The notes beneath the pieces were generated by a model. The model did no database searches and was not told where the DNA came from. It saw only the letters and a program-made list of their open reading frames with translations. The position numbers and the translations under genes are program-made. From G965226155 sp965226155 (lineage in GTDB: Bacteria > Pseudomonadota > Gammaproteobacteria > Eutrophobiales > Eutrophobiaceae): a DNA stretch of 64,000 nucleotides. The stretch is taken from the NCBI GenBank assembly GCA_965226155.1, contig OZ245331.1, positions 2,542,001-2,606,000 on the forward strand. Reading direction: 5' to 3'. Below, one piece after another: positions 26,047 to 34,644 of the stretch (position 1 is its first letter; each line of letters opens with the position of its first letter).

Positions 26047-26595
26047 ATGAAAACGCTTCCAGACTATCTTCGGCATAACTTATCGATTATTTCAATTGGA
26101 CTAAATCCTTCCCCTATATCGGTTGAGGCAGGATATTATTTTGCCAATCCCCGCAATCGTTTCTGGAAGGCGTTGAATGGTTCACGGCTTGTCGATGTGG
26201 TGCTCGAACCAGGTGAACAGGCTATACAAACTTTATTTGCTGATTATAAAATTGGATTTACCGATTTAGTTAAGCGGCCATCTCGAATGGGCAATGAATT
26301 ACGTGTTGCCGATTACAAAGAATGGGCACCGATACTAAAGGAAAAATTATTGCAGTATCAGCCTGGTATTGCTTGGTTTCAAGGCAAGGTTACCTATCAA
26401 CATTATCTAAAGCATGCGGAAGGTCAGGATCAGAAAATTACACTGGGGATACAAAAAAACTATATAGGAAAAACACACGTCTTTGTTACGCCTAATCCCA
26501 GTCCAGCCAATGCCCGGTATTCCCTTGATAATCTGATTAAGTATTATAATGATCTTGTTAGCTTCCAAATTCGGGAAGCATTCGGGCTTGGATAA
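26047..26595 (+). CDS. mug: G:T/U mismatch-specific DNA glycosylase (Mug/TDG family)
   Basis: A 182-residue uracil/thymine-DNA glycosylase of the Mug type, which removes uracil or thymine paired with guanine. Conserved segments are IISIGLNPSPISVEAGYYFA (with the catalytic-site asparagine of GLNPSP), NPRNRFWKAL, GFTDLVKRPSR and the DNA-insertion loop NPSPANAR near residue 157. The length is complete. It is the first gene after IS30 copy 2, transcribed away from it. The likely operon partner downstream is not obvious. Confidence 0.9.
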   Translation: MKTLPDYLRHNLSIISIGLNPSPISVEAGYYFANPRNRFWKALNGSRLVDVVLEPGEQAIQTLFADYKIGFTDLVKRPSRMGNELRVADYKEWAPILKEKLLQYQPGIAWFQGKVTYQHYLKHAEGQDQKITLGIQKNYIGKTHVFVTPNPSPANARYSLDNLIKYYNDLVSFQIREAFGLG

Positions 26596-26649
26596 AGCTA
26601 ATATTCGTCACATTAATTATGCCGTCAGTCGATTTCACATTTATGAAAA

Positions 26650-26913
26650 GTGAGTGAAAATTTCAATAGAGATCTGTTTGTTTTATTTGGCAAAGAAACT
26701 GTGAAACAAGCTAGTTTAATCGATGTTGCCGATCTGAATCTGAATGAAGAGATGATAAAGTGTATTACGGCAGGTGTAACAAGGTTAAAGCAATTGCAAG
26801 GCAATCCTGATGCCCAAATCAATCTGGTGAAAGAAATGGAACCGGGCGAACGTCTTATGTTATGCATGTGGATCATGGACATGAATCTATTAGAAAAAAT
26901 ACAAGAGCAATAA
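26650..26913 (+). CDS. Small protein of unknown function
   Basis: An 87-residue soluble helical protein starting with GTG (GTGAGTGAAAAT). It has no recognised motif; the sequence ends EPGERLMLCMWIMDMNLLEKIQEQ and has a hydrophobic, methionine-rich C-terminal helix. It lies between mug and the host-attachment-family gene on the same strand with short gaps, so it may be co-transcribed. Confidence 0.5.
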   Translation: MSENFNRDLFVLFGKETVKQASLIDVADLNLNEEMIKCITAGVTRLKQLQGNPDAQINLVKEMEPGERLMLCMWIMDMNLLEKIQEQ

Positions 26914-26962
26914 TATAGTTGTTTCTTTTTAATAGATCACCATTAATTTATAGAGGAAAGAA

Positions 26963-27400
26963 ATGGAAAAAGTGATCACATGGTTTGTGTTGGCTGATGG
27001 TGTTTTTGCCAAGATTATGGTGAACGATGCCTCTGGCACTGAACTGTATGCTTTGAGGACCGGTGATTTTGAACATACTAGCGATATGACTTATGAATTG
27101 ATTACTGGCAAGCAACCATCAACACCTTCTATTACTAATAATGATACTAAAAAATCTTCTTCGCAGAAAACACGGTTTATAAACGTACTAATTAACTTTT
27201 TAACGCAACAATACCAGAATAAATCTTTTGTTCAGCTTGTTATCGCCGCACCTGAGAAAATTATCAATGACATACGCCAAAAATTACCCGAACATATTAA
27301 TAACGTAATTGTCGGTGAGCTTGCCGAAGATCTACTACCGAAGCCTCATCATCAAATAAGTATTAGTCTTAATAAAATTTTGAAATCAATTTCAAGCTAA
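26963..27400 (+). CDS. Host attachment family protein
   Basis: A 145-residue protein of the family named for an Agrobacterium attachment protein. Features are an N-terminal TWFVLADGVFAKIMV, a central FLTQQYQNKSFVQLVIAAPEKIINDIRQKLP and a C-terminal VIVGELAEDLLPKPHHQI, the GELAxDL segment being characteristic. Most members are of unknown function and resemble RNase H- or eRF1-type folds. It has AGAGGAAAG before the ATG. Full length. Confidence 0.75.
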   Translation: MEKVITWFVLADGVFAKIMVNDASGTELYALRTGDFEHTSDMTYELITGKQPSTPSITNNDTKKSSSQKTRFINVLINFLTQQYQNKSFVQLVIAAPEKIINDIRQKLPEHINNVIVGELAEDLLPKPHHQISISLNKILKSISS

Positions 27401-27508
27401 TCGAGCTTAACAATAATTTTAGTCAGTAAACTCACAACAAAAAATAGTTATTCTTTGTCTGATACTATAAAATATTCAATCAAATAACATAAGCCTGATC
27501 CATTATTT

Positions 27509-28285
27509 ATGAATAAACCTGACTGGACATTTGCAGAGGAATCGACTCCACAACCCGGCAAGAAAATCATCCTGATTAGCCGAGTCGGTATTTTGTTGGC
27601 ATTAGTAGATATTGTAGTCGTAACAGCCGCACCATTGATGCGAATGTACTTGGATTTCCCGTCCTTAATCGCCTTCCGGATATTCATTATCGCTGTCCTC
27701 ATTGGCCTGGTACTGGCTGTTATAGGACTGTTGATCACTGTTATCACCGCCTTTATGCGGGTCGCGCCTGCCTGGAAACGTGGATTGGTAATGGTACTAA
27801 TTGGCGTCTTACCTTTGGGGACGATTATCATGACTGTCGGCCCTGGACGATTTGGCAGTCCACCGATTCATGATATTTCGACCGATATAATAACTCCGCC
27901 AAATTTTATCAAGGCCTATACATCAGATGCACCGAGACAAAATTCACTAGACTACGGCGGTGTTGACATTGCTATTCAACAGCTGGCCGCTTACCCCGAT
28001 ATCAAACCTATTTTATCTGACCTGGGTCCGAATCTAGCATCGAACAAGGTTGTGCAAGTGGTGTCCGATCTTGGATGGGAGCTAACCAATGTCGATCTTG
28101 ATGAAGGTATTATCGAAGCCTATGACGCGACGCGAGTATTCGGTTTTATTGATGACGTTGTCATTCGTGTGCAAGCACAGGATACAGGTAGTATTATTGA
28201 TGTACGCTCCGTGTCACGGGTAGGCAGAGGAGATGCTGGTCAAAATGCTGCACGCATCCGCCAGTTTATTCAGGCATTTAACTAA
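27509..28285 (+). CDS. DUF1499 family membrane protein
   Basis: A 258-residue protein. The N-terminal third has three membrane helices (about residues 22-45, 55-80 and 90-108). The rest is a DUF1499 domain beginning at SPPIHDISTDIITPPNF and including GFIDDVVIRVQ and IIDVRSVSRVGRGDAGQNAARI, the family's end motif. The function is unknown. It ends 22 bases before the PQQ dehydrogenase start and probably shares its transcript. Confidence 0.88.
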   Translation: MNKPDWTFAEESTPQPGKKIILISRVGILLALVDIVVVTAAPLMRMYLDFPSLIAFRIFIIAVLIGLVLAVIGLLITVITAFMRVAPAWKRGLVMVLIGVLPLGTIIMTVGPGRFGSPPIHDISTDIITPPNFIKAYTSDAPRQNSLDYGGVDIAIQQLAAYPDIKPILSDLGPNLASNKVVQVVSDLGWELTNVDLDEGIIEAYDATRVFGFIDDVVIRVQAQDTGSIIDVRSVSRVGRGDAGQNAARIRQFIQAFN

Positions 28286-28307
28286 CCGGTTAAAGTCGGC
28301 ACACCTA

Positions 28308-30332
28308 ATGATGTTTGGATTTAAAAGCCTGGTGATTTTGCTGCTTGCAGTATCCGCAAATACCGCAAGTACAGTAGATGAGGACACGCCTACAATAAAA
28401 CCTGCACCGCCATTCCCTGCCTCTACACTGCTTGAACCGCCGACATCTGCTTGGTTAACGAATGGTGGTGATCTGTATAACAGGAACTTTTCGCCCTTAA
28501 ATCGTATCACTCGTGATAATGTCAATGGATTGAAAGCCAAGTGGCGTATCCACCTAGAAGGATCAGGAATCGGACCACAGTATTCTGGAGAGTCTCAACC
28601 CATAATTTATGATGGCGTAATCTATATCATTACCGGCGCAGACGATGTATTTGCCGTTAGTGTGGAGACCGGTGAAATCATTTGGCGTTACAGTGCCAAC
28701 ATTAATCCTGATGTCAGTACGATTTGTTGCGGCTGGACCAGCCGTGGGGTTGCTCTTGGTAACGGAATGGTTTTTGTCGGTCAGCTTGATGGAAAACTTG
28801 TAGCACTGGATCAGATGAGTGGAGACATTCGTTGGTCTATCCAGTCTGAACAATGGCAACAAGGTTATACCATTACCAGTGCACCGCTATATTATAATGA
28901 CATGGTTATCACTGGCTTCGCCGGTGCAGAATTCGGAACACGTGGCAGAGTAAAAGCCTATGATGCAAAAGACGGCACTCTGATTTGGACCTTCTACACC
29001 ATACCTGCACCGGGCGAATACGGCCATGATACTTGGTCACAAGATAACGATATCTGGAAACACGGCGGTGGAACCGTTTGGCAGACACCTGCAGTAGACC
29101 CAGAATTGGGGCTGTTGTACTTCTCCACGGGAAATCCGGGACCGGATTTTAATGGTAGCGTCCGCAAAGGCGATAATCTTTTTACCAATTCCATTGTTGC
29201 CATTGATGTTACAACCGGAACTTACCGTTGGCATTTTCAGCAGGTACACCATGATATCTGGGATTACGACTCGGCCAACCCAGTCGTACTATTTGACACT
29301 GAAATAGACGGTGTAATTCGTAAAGCTATAGTACAAGTAAGCAAGACAGGTTGGGCCTACATACTGGATCGAACAAACGGCCAACCGTTGATTGGAATAG
29401 AAGAGCGGCCAGTCATGCAGGAACCTAGACAATCTACTACAGCTACCCAACCCTTTCCTATAGGAGATGCAATTGGTCCACAAACATTGGATATTGCCCC
29501 TGAAGGATATGCACTCGTAAACGACGGCCATATCTTTACCCCATTCTGGACAGATCGAATTGCTGTGAAACGGACTGAGGCAAATTGGCCACCCAGTGCC
29601 TACGATCCCAGCTCACAGAACCTATACATATGTGCTACCGAGCGAACGTTCTATTTTAACGCTAAAGATGATCTGGAAGGACCGGTAGAAGGAGAGATAT
29701 ATTTTGGCGGAAATTTCGGCACCCTCTCTTTCCCGGCATTTGGAATACTCGCAGCGCTAAACATGAATACCAACCGAATTGCGTGGCAACAACGCTGGCC
29801 TGATCGTTGTTACAGTGGCGTGATTGCCACCGCTGGTAAGTTAATATTTGTCGGCCGTAATGATGGACGACTTTTGGCATTGGATTCAAGTAGTGGCGAC
29901 AAATTATGGGAATTCCAAACCGATGCCGGTATCAACGCACCTGCCAGTTCCTTCAATTATAAAGGAGAGCAATATGTCACTGTACTTTCAGCTGGCAACT
30001 TGTTCGCCGGCTCAAAACGGGGTGATAGTCTGTGGTTGTTTTCCCTAAGCGGAACGATTGATCAAAATATGATATCTGAAACCGAATCTAAAACTACCGA
30101 TCAGGTAGCTACCTCTACTGGCAACAACATCTACGCACAGGCATGCCAATTCTGCCATGGTGCAAAAGGAGATGGTGGACATAATGGCGTCTCGCTTGTT
30201 AACAGGGAAAAGTCTGGCGTTTCTCACATCCGCCAGATTATTAAAACCGGCCTTAATGCCATGCCAGCATTCGAAGATATACTGACAGAGGAAGAACTGG
30301 ACGCGGTCGCATACTTTGTATACCAGTTGTGA
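28308..30332 (+). CDS. PQQ-dependent dehydrogenase with C-terminal cytochrome c domain
   Basis: A 674-residue periplasmic quinohaemoprotein. The ATG at 28308 is preferred over upstream in-frame codons because it opens directly into a signal peptide (LVILLLAVSANTAS). The eight-bladed PQQ propeller shows WLTNGGDLYNRNFSPLNRIT, the vicinal disulfide in STICCGW, and HHDIWDYDSAN with the presumed catalytic aspartate. A cytochrome c domain (CQFCHGAKGDGG, axial methionine likely in NAMPAFED) closes the chain. The architecture suits a type II alcohol or aldose dehydrogenase passing electrons to the respiratory chain; the substrate is unknown. No PQQ synthesis genes are in the window. The frameshifted GDSL gene follows 19 bases later. 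Confidence 0.92.
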   Translation: MMFGFKSLVILLLAVSANTASTVDEDTPTIKPAPPFPASTLLEPPTSAWLTNGGDLYNRNFSPLNRITRDNVNGLKAKWRIHLEGSGIGPQYSGESQPIIYDGVIYIITGADDVFAVSVETGEIIWRYSANINPDVSTICCGWTSRGVALGNGMVFVGQLDGKLVALDQMSGDIRWSIQSEQWQQGYTITSAPLYYNDMVITGFAGAEFGTRGRVKAYDAKDGTLIWTFYTIPAPGEYGHDTWSQDNDIWKHGGGTVWQTPAVDPELGLLYFSTGNPGPDFNGSVRKGDNLFTNSIVAIDVTTGTYRWHFQQVHHDIWDYDSANPVVLFDTEIDGVIRKAIVQVSKTGWAYILDRTNGQPLIGIEERPVMQEPRQSTTATQPFPIGDAIGPQTLDIAPEGYALVNDGHIFTPFWTDRIAVKRTEANWPPSAYDPSSQNLYICATERTFYFNAKDDLEGPVEGEIYFGGNFGTLSFPAFGILAALNMNTNRIAWQQRWPDRCYSGVIATAGKLIFVGRNDGRLLALDSSSGDKLWEFQTDAGINAPASSFNYKGEQYVTVLSAGNLFAGSKRGDSLWLFSLSGTIDQNMISETESKTTDQVATSTGNNIYAQACQFCHGAKGDGGHNGVSLVNREKSGVSHIRQIIKTGLNAMPAFEDILTEEELDAVAYFVYQL

Positions 30333-30351
30333 GTATTCTCGTGGCAAAACG

Positions 30352-30958
30352 ATGAAGTACCTCTCCCTGGTCTGCACACTTATCCTTTTTATTAATAAGC
30401 GGATGCAGTGAAGAACCCACTCTGCCCCGTTTATCTCCCGACGATGTCATCCTTGCCTTTGGTGACAGCCTGACACATGGCAACGGTGCAACGGAAAATG
30501 AAAGTTATCCAGCAATACTGGAAAAGCTCAGCGGACGCAGGGTCATCAATGCAGGGGTGTCTGGCGAAGAGTCTGAACAAGGCCTTAACCGATTACCTGC
30601 TCTACTGGAAAAATATCAACCGAAACTCTTGATCCTGTGCCATGGTGGCAACGATATTCTGCGGAAAAAAGACCTGGGGAAAGTGGAGGCTAACCTACGC
30701 CAGATGATCCAGCTAGCCAGAACTCAGAACATCCCTGTCGTGCTACTTGGCATACCCAAGCCCGGACTGTTCCTTTCGTCTGCAGAAATCTATCAGGAGA
30801 TTGCAGACTCAACCGGTGTAATTTTCATTGAAGACCTGATCGCCGATGTTCTCGGCGATAAATCACTTAAATCTGATACCGTTCACCCCAATAAGGAAGG
30901 ATACAGAACAATGGCAGAGTTCATCCATTCGCTTATGCAATCATCTGGTGCCATATAG
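30352..30958 (+). pseudogene. TesA-like GDSL hydrolase lipoprotein, frameshift in signal peptide
   Basis: The catalytic part is intact: ILAFGDSLTHGNG (nucleophilic serine in GDSL), NAGVSGEES, CHGGNDILR and DTVHPNKEGY (Asp/His dyad). This is the TesA/SGNH lysophospholipase-thioesterase family. The ATG at 30352 starts MKYLSLVCTLIL, but the frame shifts at a run of five T (30386-30390). Adding one T joins it to FLLISGC-SEEP, a good lipobox, giving a full-length outer-membrane or periplasmic lipoprotein of about 202 residues. Without the correction only a 402-base internal frame remains. A true mutation or a homopolymer error is possible. It follows the PQQ dehydrogenase closely. Confidence 0.8.
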
Positions 30959-31001
30959 CATCTAGTTAAAGGCTTACCTGCGTTTTTTGAAAACACGAAT
31001 G

Positions 31002-31889
31002 TCAGGACTTCAGATGTTGATTGAAAAAATCAACAGTCCTCTGCCAGGCAAGTTTTGCTGATGCTTCATCGTAACGAGGTGTAGTATCATTATGAAAACC
31101 ATGGTTGACGTTTTCATAGAAATTCACTTTATAGTTCTTGTTATATTGTTTCAGAGCCGACTCATAGTCGGGCCAACCTTTATTCACCCTGTTGTCCAAA
31201 CTGGCATAATGAATTAATAATGGCGCGTTGATTTTCTGAACATCTTCCGCGGTTGGCTGTGAGCCATAGAACGGAACCGAGGCATTGAGATATGGCAAGC
31301 GGACCGCCAACATATTGGATACCCAGCCACCAAAACAAAAGCCAACCACTCCAATTTTTCCAGTGCAATCCGGGTGAGATTCTAGAAACTCAACTGCTGA
31401 GACGAAATCTTCCAGTATTTCATTGCGATCTAAGGTCAGCTGCATGTCACGGCCTTCATCATCGGTTCCTGGATAACCACCCAATGGTGTCAATGCATCT
31501 GGACCGAGAACCAAAAATCCCTCCAGACCTGCACGCCGAGTAACATCTTCAATATGAGGATTGAGGCCACGGTTTTCATGGATAACCACCACACCTGGGA
31601 GTTTTCCGCTAGCCTCCGCAGGTCGAGACAACAAGCCACGTATGCGCCCGTGTCCCTTAGGAGACTGGTACTCGATATATTCCGACTTTAGTCTTGGGTC
31701 ATTTTCATCGACCTGTTTAGCCTGGACATACTGCGGTGAAAGACTTTCCAGTAGGGTAGTTGCAGTCAGTCCGCCTACAGCAAATTTGGATGCACCCTGA
31801 AGAAACTCACGGCGGTTGATTTGACTATGTACATACAAATCAAATAAATCTAGTATTTCCTGATCATAATCGCTGGCTTTTTTATTCAT
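31002..31889 (-). CDS. Tat-exported dienelactone hydrolase family protein
   Basis: A 295-residue alpha/beta hydrolase. A twin-arginine segment (INRREFLQGASKFAVGGL) near residue 25 directs it to the periplasm. The fold starts at LPGVVVIHENRGLN. The catalytic set is cysteine in GFCFGGW, aspartate in SLDNRVN and histidine in NVNHGFHND. Such proteins hydrolyse dienelactones or small esters; the natural substrate is not evident. It is the last gene of the bufferin-type operon, 42 bases after the CopD-like gene, so a shared transcript is likely. Confidence 0.88.
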   Translation of the reverse strand: MNKKASDYDQEILDLFDLYVHSQINRREFLQGASKFAVGGLTATTLLESLSPQYVQAKQVDENDPRLKSEYIEYQSPKGHGRIRGLLSRPAEASGKLPGVVVIHENRGLNPHIEDVTRRAGLEGFLVLGPDALTPLGGYPGTDDEGRDMQLTLDRNEILEDFVSAVEFLESHPDCTGKIGVVGFCFGGWVSNMLAVRLPYLNASVPFYGSQPTAEDVQKINAPLLIHYASLDNRVNKGWPDYESALKQYNKNYKVNFYENVNHGFHNDTTPRYDEASAKLAWQRTVDFFNQHLKS

Positions 31890-31931
31890 TATTACCCTCT
31901 CCTACCGTTAATATTTTTTCAAATCCAGTTA

Positions 31932-32384
31932 CTACCAGTAAATTCCAGAAACACCAATCACAGAATTGATCAAACCTAGTGTGAGATTAATGGTAACGAT
32001 GAGTCTGATCTGATTCAAATATCGTGCGGCATTTTCGTAGTTCCCCTCACCTATTTGTTGTTTGAATCGGCGGGAGGGTGCGAACCAGAGATGCAGAAAT
32101 AATAAGATCATAACCCAGCCAATTCCGTGCATTAGATGTAAATAGACAGGAAGCGTTGAGAAGCCACCGTAGACACTGAAGACCATCCAGTATCCAGATA
32201 ACAGAAGCAAAAGAATAGCGAACCACACCCAGCTAAAAAAACGCTTCAACACCCTTCCCCACAATGGCATTCGATCTGTTGGCTCGAGCTCAATCGCCGA
32301 TGGCCGAAGTACTACATGTGCGAAAAACATGCCGCCCACCCAGATAATTGCAGACAGTAGGTGAAGTGAAATCGCGACCGACAT
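31932..32384 (-). CDS. CopD-like membrane protein
   Basis: A 150-residue protein with four membrane helices, opening LHLLSAIIWVGGMFFAHVVLRP, the hallmark of CopD/HemJ-like proteins, with histidines LHLMHGIGW and FLHLWF in later helices that could bind haem or copper. CopD proteins move or handle copper in the inner membrane. It sits inside the bufferin-type operon, where copper handling fits. AGGAGAGGTT lies before the start. Confidence 0.8.
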   Translation of the reverse strand: MSVAISLHLLSAIIWVGGMFFAHVVLRPSAIELEPTDRMPLWGRVLKRFFSWVWFAILLLLLSGYWMVFSVYGGFSTLPVYLHLMHGIGWVMILLFLHLWFAPSRRFKQQIGEGNYENAARYLNQIRLIVTINLTLGLINSVIGVSGIYW

Positions 32385-32422
32385 TTTAACCTCTCCTGTT
32401 TAACTCTGTGTAAAGCAATTAA

Positions 32423-32896
32423 TTAAAGAAATTTCTTTTTAAGTAAATAGTCCACTGAAACGGCACCACCACCGTACTTTATCAAATAAAGCAGCAAGCC
32501 TGCCCAGAGTATATGTACATTCCATGCATCAGGATAGACAAAAAATTGTATTACGGCAGTCATAGCTAGGAGCCCGACAGCACTCAAACGGGTCAGCAAA
32601 CCGACAATAATCGCAAGTGACAGAAAGAATTCACCGAATGTTGCTGAATAAGCTGCAAATTTAACAGGTAGTAATGGCACCGAATACTCATATTCAAATA
32701 ACAAGAACGTACTCTCTGATAAATTCCAGAATTTAAAATTCTGGCCGAACAATTCCCATCCCGAGATCTTGGTTTGTGCTGAACGCCAGAACACCGAGAC
32801 TACAGCAAACCTGATTACTAAGGATACAAACCATTCCGGTAACAAGGCCAACTTTTCGCTCAAACGATTTAATGTGTTAGTAATTACATTTGTCAT
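32423..32896 (-). CDS. DoxX family membrane protein of bufferin cluster
   Basis: From the ATG at 32896 (MTNVITNTLN) the protein is 157 residues with four helices. The DoxX core is visible: VIRFAVVSVFWRSAQTKISG, then a SATFGEFFLSLAIIVGLLTR segment and HILWAGLLLYLIKYGGG. An upstream in-frame start at 32935 would overlap the DUF2063 gene. DoxX proteins recur in DUF2282/DUF692/DUF2063 operons. Their exact role there is unknown; redox support for peptide maturation or export is inference. Confidence 0.88.
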   Translation of the reverse strand: MTNVITNTLNRLSEKLALLPEWFVSLVIRFAVVSVFWRSAQTKISGWELFGQNFKFWNLSESTFLLFEYEYSVPLLPVKFAAYSATFGEFFLSLAIIVGLLTRLSAVGLLAMTAVIQFFVYPDAWNVHILWAGLLLYLIKYGGGAVSVDYLLKKKFL

Positions 32897-32900
32897 GGTA

Positions 32901-33683
32901 TTAACCCTCGATAATATTAACAAAAAAACCTTCACAAATACTTAAAGCTAAATTTTCTTCACAAGATTTTGCAGAGTCGACTTCCGTTGCCTGGATCATG
33001 GCTTTTCCCAGACTCGCACCAGATTCTAATGCAATGAGAAGACAATAGGCAGCCTGATTAAGTTCACGCACGCGGACTTCATAATCAAAACGGTATACAC
33101 ACAAATTTACGGCTCCTAAGTCAAGATTGATGGTTTCATCCGATTCACATTCATCTTGGTTGGCATCCCATATCCTGAGTACCGGATAGGCTGAATCAAA
33201 AAGGTAGACAGATGGATGAAATACAAACCTGGCCTGCTGGAGTTGTTCTGCTGGAATTACAGATAAATCTTCTACCTTAAGCGGCTTAGTGTCTTCGGCA
33301 TGATAAGCCTGGTGCCGAGCCAGCTCAAATCTTGCCACATCAGCGAGATAAACCATATCGCGTGTATGTTCAAATTCTCGTAAAAATTCTGGGAAGTCTT
33401 CAGCAAAATAAACCATCGCAGCACAGCGGGGTGGCCGTTCCCGTATAAATTCAGCGGCAGTTGCGTTAAAAAACTGCTCCCCCACTAAGCTTTTAATAAC
33501 TGGATAAAGATCTGCTAATGCACCAGTCAAGGAGCAAAAAATATTGTTACGATAAATATCCAATCGTTTATCTTTAGTATAATCAGAATCCCCATTAATA
33601 AAGGACAGGAGCTGATTTTTTCTGGAGTCCATCAAGGCTTCAGCGAAAGATTTTTGAATATTTTGTAGAGAGGGTGATCGCAT
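32901..33683 (-). CDS. bufC: DUF2063 family protein, partner of the MNIO enzyme
   Basis: From the ATG at 33683, one base after the stop of the DUF692 gene, the protein is 260 residues. The N-terminal DUF2063 domain is visible as LQNIQKSFAEALMD, LDIYRNNIFCSLTGALADLYPVIK and VGEQFFNATAAEFI. In characterised bufferin and methanobactin systems this partner presents the precursor peptide to the multinuclear iron oxygenase. The longer frame opening at 33758 would overlap the enzyme gene and is rejected. The four-base gap to the DoxX start supports one operon. Confidence 0.88.
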   Translation of the reverse strand: MRSPSLQNIQKSFAEALMDSRKNQLLSFINGDSDYTKDKRLDIYRNNIFCSLTGALADLYPVIKSLVGEQFFNATAAEFIRERPPRCAAMVYFAEDFPEFLREFEHTRDMVYLADVARFELARHQAYHAEDTKPLKVEDLSVIPAEQLQQARFVFHPSVYLFDSAYPVLRIWDANQDECESDETINLDLGAVNLCVYRFDYEVRVRELNQAAYCLLIALESGASLGKAMIQATEVDSAKSCEENLALSICEGFFVNIIEG

Positions 33684-33684
33684 C

Positions 33685-34551
33685 TTAGGCCGTAGTGGTG
33701 TTTTGAATTTGCGTATCCATTTTTTCTGCGATCGCTTCGGCTTTCTCCGCTTCTTCAATCAATACCTCAAGCTCGGGAATATCCGTGTCCCATTCAATTA
33801 GTGTAGGAACACGATTGTCTAAGTAGCGCAATGCATTTTCATAAAGATGCCAGACTTCATCTTTAACAGGGGATCCATGATCGTCTATCCTGACTTTCGT
33901 CCCATCAATTTCTCTAATTGCATGACCGGAAAGATGGACTTCACCCACACTATCCCAAGGAACACCGGACAAATAATTAACCGGATCAAATCCTTGGTTA
34001 CAAGCCGACACATAGATATTATTAACATCAAGTAGTAACCCGCACCCGGTTCTGCGTGCTAGTTCTGACAGAAATTCTGGCTCGGTGCAGGTATCGTCAA
34101 CGAATTCCAGATATGAAGACGGATTTTCCACCAGGATAGTCCTGTTAAGCGTGCTTTGTACGCGATTAATGTTTGCAGTTACTGTATTTAAACATTCTTC
34201 ATTATAAGGTAACGGTAACAAATCATTCAGAAATACATTGTTGAAATGGCTCCAGGCAAGATGTTCAGAAACTTGACCGGGTTCATAGCGATTAACGAGT
34301 TTTACCAAAGCCTGCAGGTGGTCATCGTCTATTCCGTCAACTGACCCTAGAGACATTCCGACACCGTGCATCGACAACGGATAGTGTTCCCTGATAGCTA
34401 CCAGATATTTATGGGGAGAACCACCATTACCCATATAATTTTCAGGATGGATCTCAAACCAGCCAATCTGTGGTGAGTGATCGAGTATGGTCTGGTAATG
34501 TTTGGATTTCAGGCTAATACCTGATACACCTGGGATGGAAGGGTCGGTCAA
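33685..34551 (-). CDS. bufB: DUF692 multinuclear non-haem iron oxidative enzyme (MNIO)
   Basis: A 288-residue TIM-barrel protein of the MNIO (DUF692) family. Metal-ligand segments visible are GWFEIHPENYMG, LSMHGVGMSLGS, VSEHLAWSH, NIYVSACNQGFDP after LLLDVNN, VHLSGHA, IDDHGSP and TLIEWDTDIP. The histidines, aspartates and glutamates match the family's iron-binding set. MNIO enzymes oxidise cysteines of precursor peptides into thiooxazole or related groups. Together with the DUF2282 precursor and DUF2063 partner it defines a bufferin-type RiPP cluster. It starts 93 bases after the precursor gene, beyond a hairpin. Confidence 0.92.
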   Translation of the reverse strand: MTDPSIPGVSGISLKSKHYQTILDHSPQIGWFEIHPENYMGNGGSPHKYLVAIREHYPLSMHGVGMSLGSVDGIDDDHLQALVKLVNRYEPGQVSEHLAWSHFNNVFLNDLLPLPYNEECLNTVTANINRVQSTLNRTILVENPSSYLEFVDDTCTEPEFLSELARRTGCGLLLDVNNIYVSACNQGFDPVNYLSGVPWDSVGEVHLSGHAIREIDGTKVRIDDHGSPVKDEVWHLYENALRYLDNRVPTLIEWDTDIPELEVLIEEAEKAEAIAEKMDTQIQNTTTA

Positions 34552-34585
34552 TACAACAATCCTTTAATATTTGAGCAATTGAATT

Positions 34586-34619
34586 AAAAAGGGCTGACTC
34601 GTGGTAATCGTGTCAGCCC
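34586..34619 (-). terminator. Hairpin with U-run between precursor and MNIO genes (attenuator)
   Basis: On the minus strand: GGGCTGAC, a loop of about 13 bases, GTCAGCCC, then TTTTT. A perfect 8-bp stem followed by five T is a good intrinsic terminator. Located between the precursor and enzyme genes of one operon, it would make most transcripts stop after the precursor, giving an excess of peptide over enzyme. Confidence 0.85.
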
Positions 34620-34644
34620 ACAGAACAGCTCTTAAATGCAGAAA

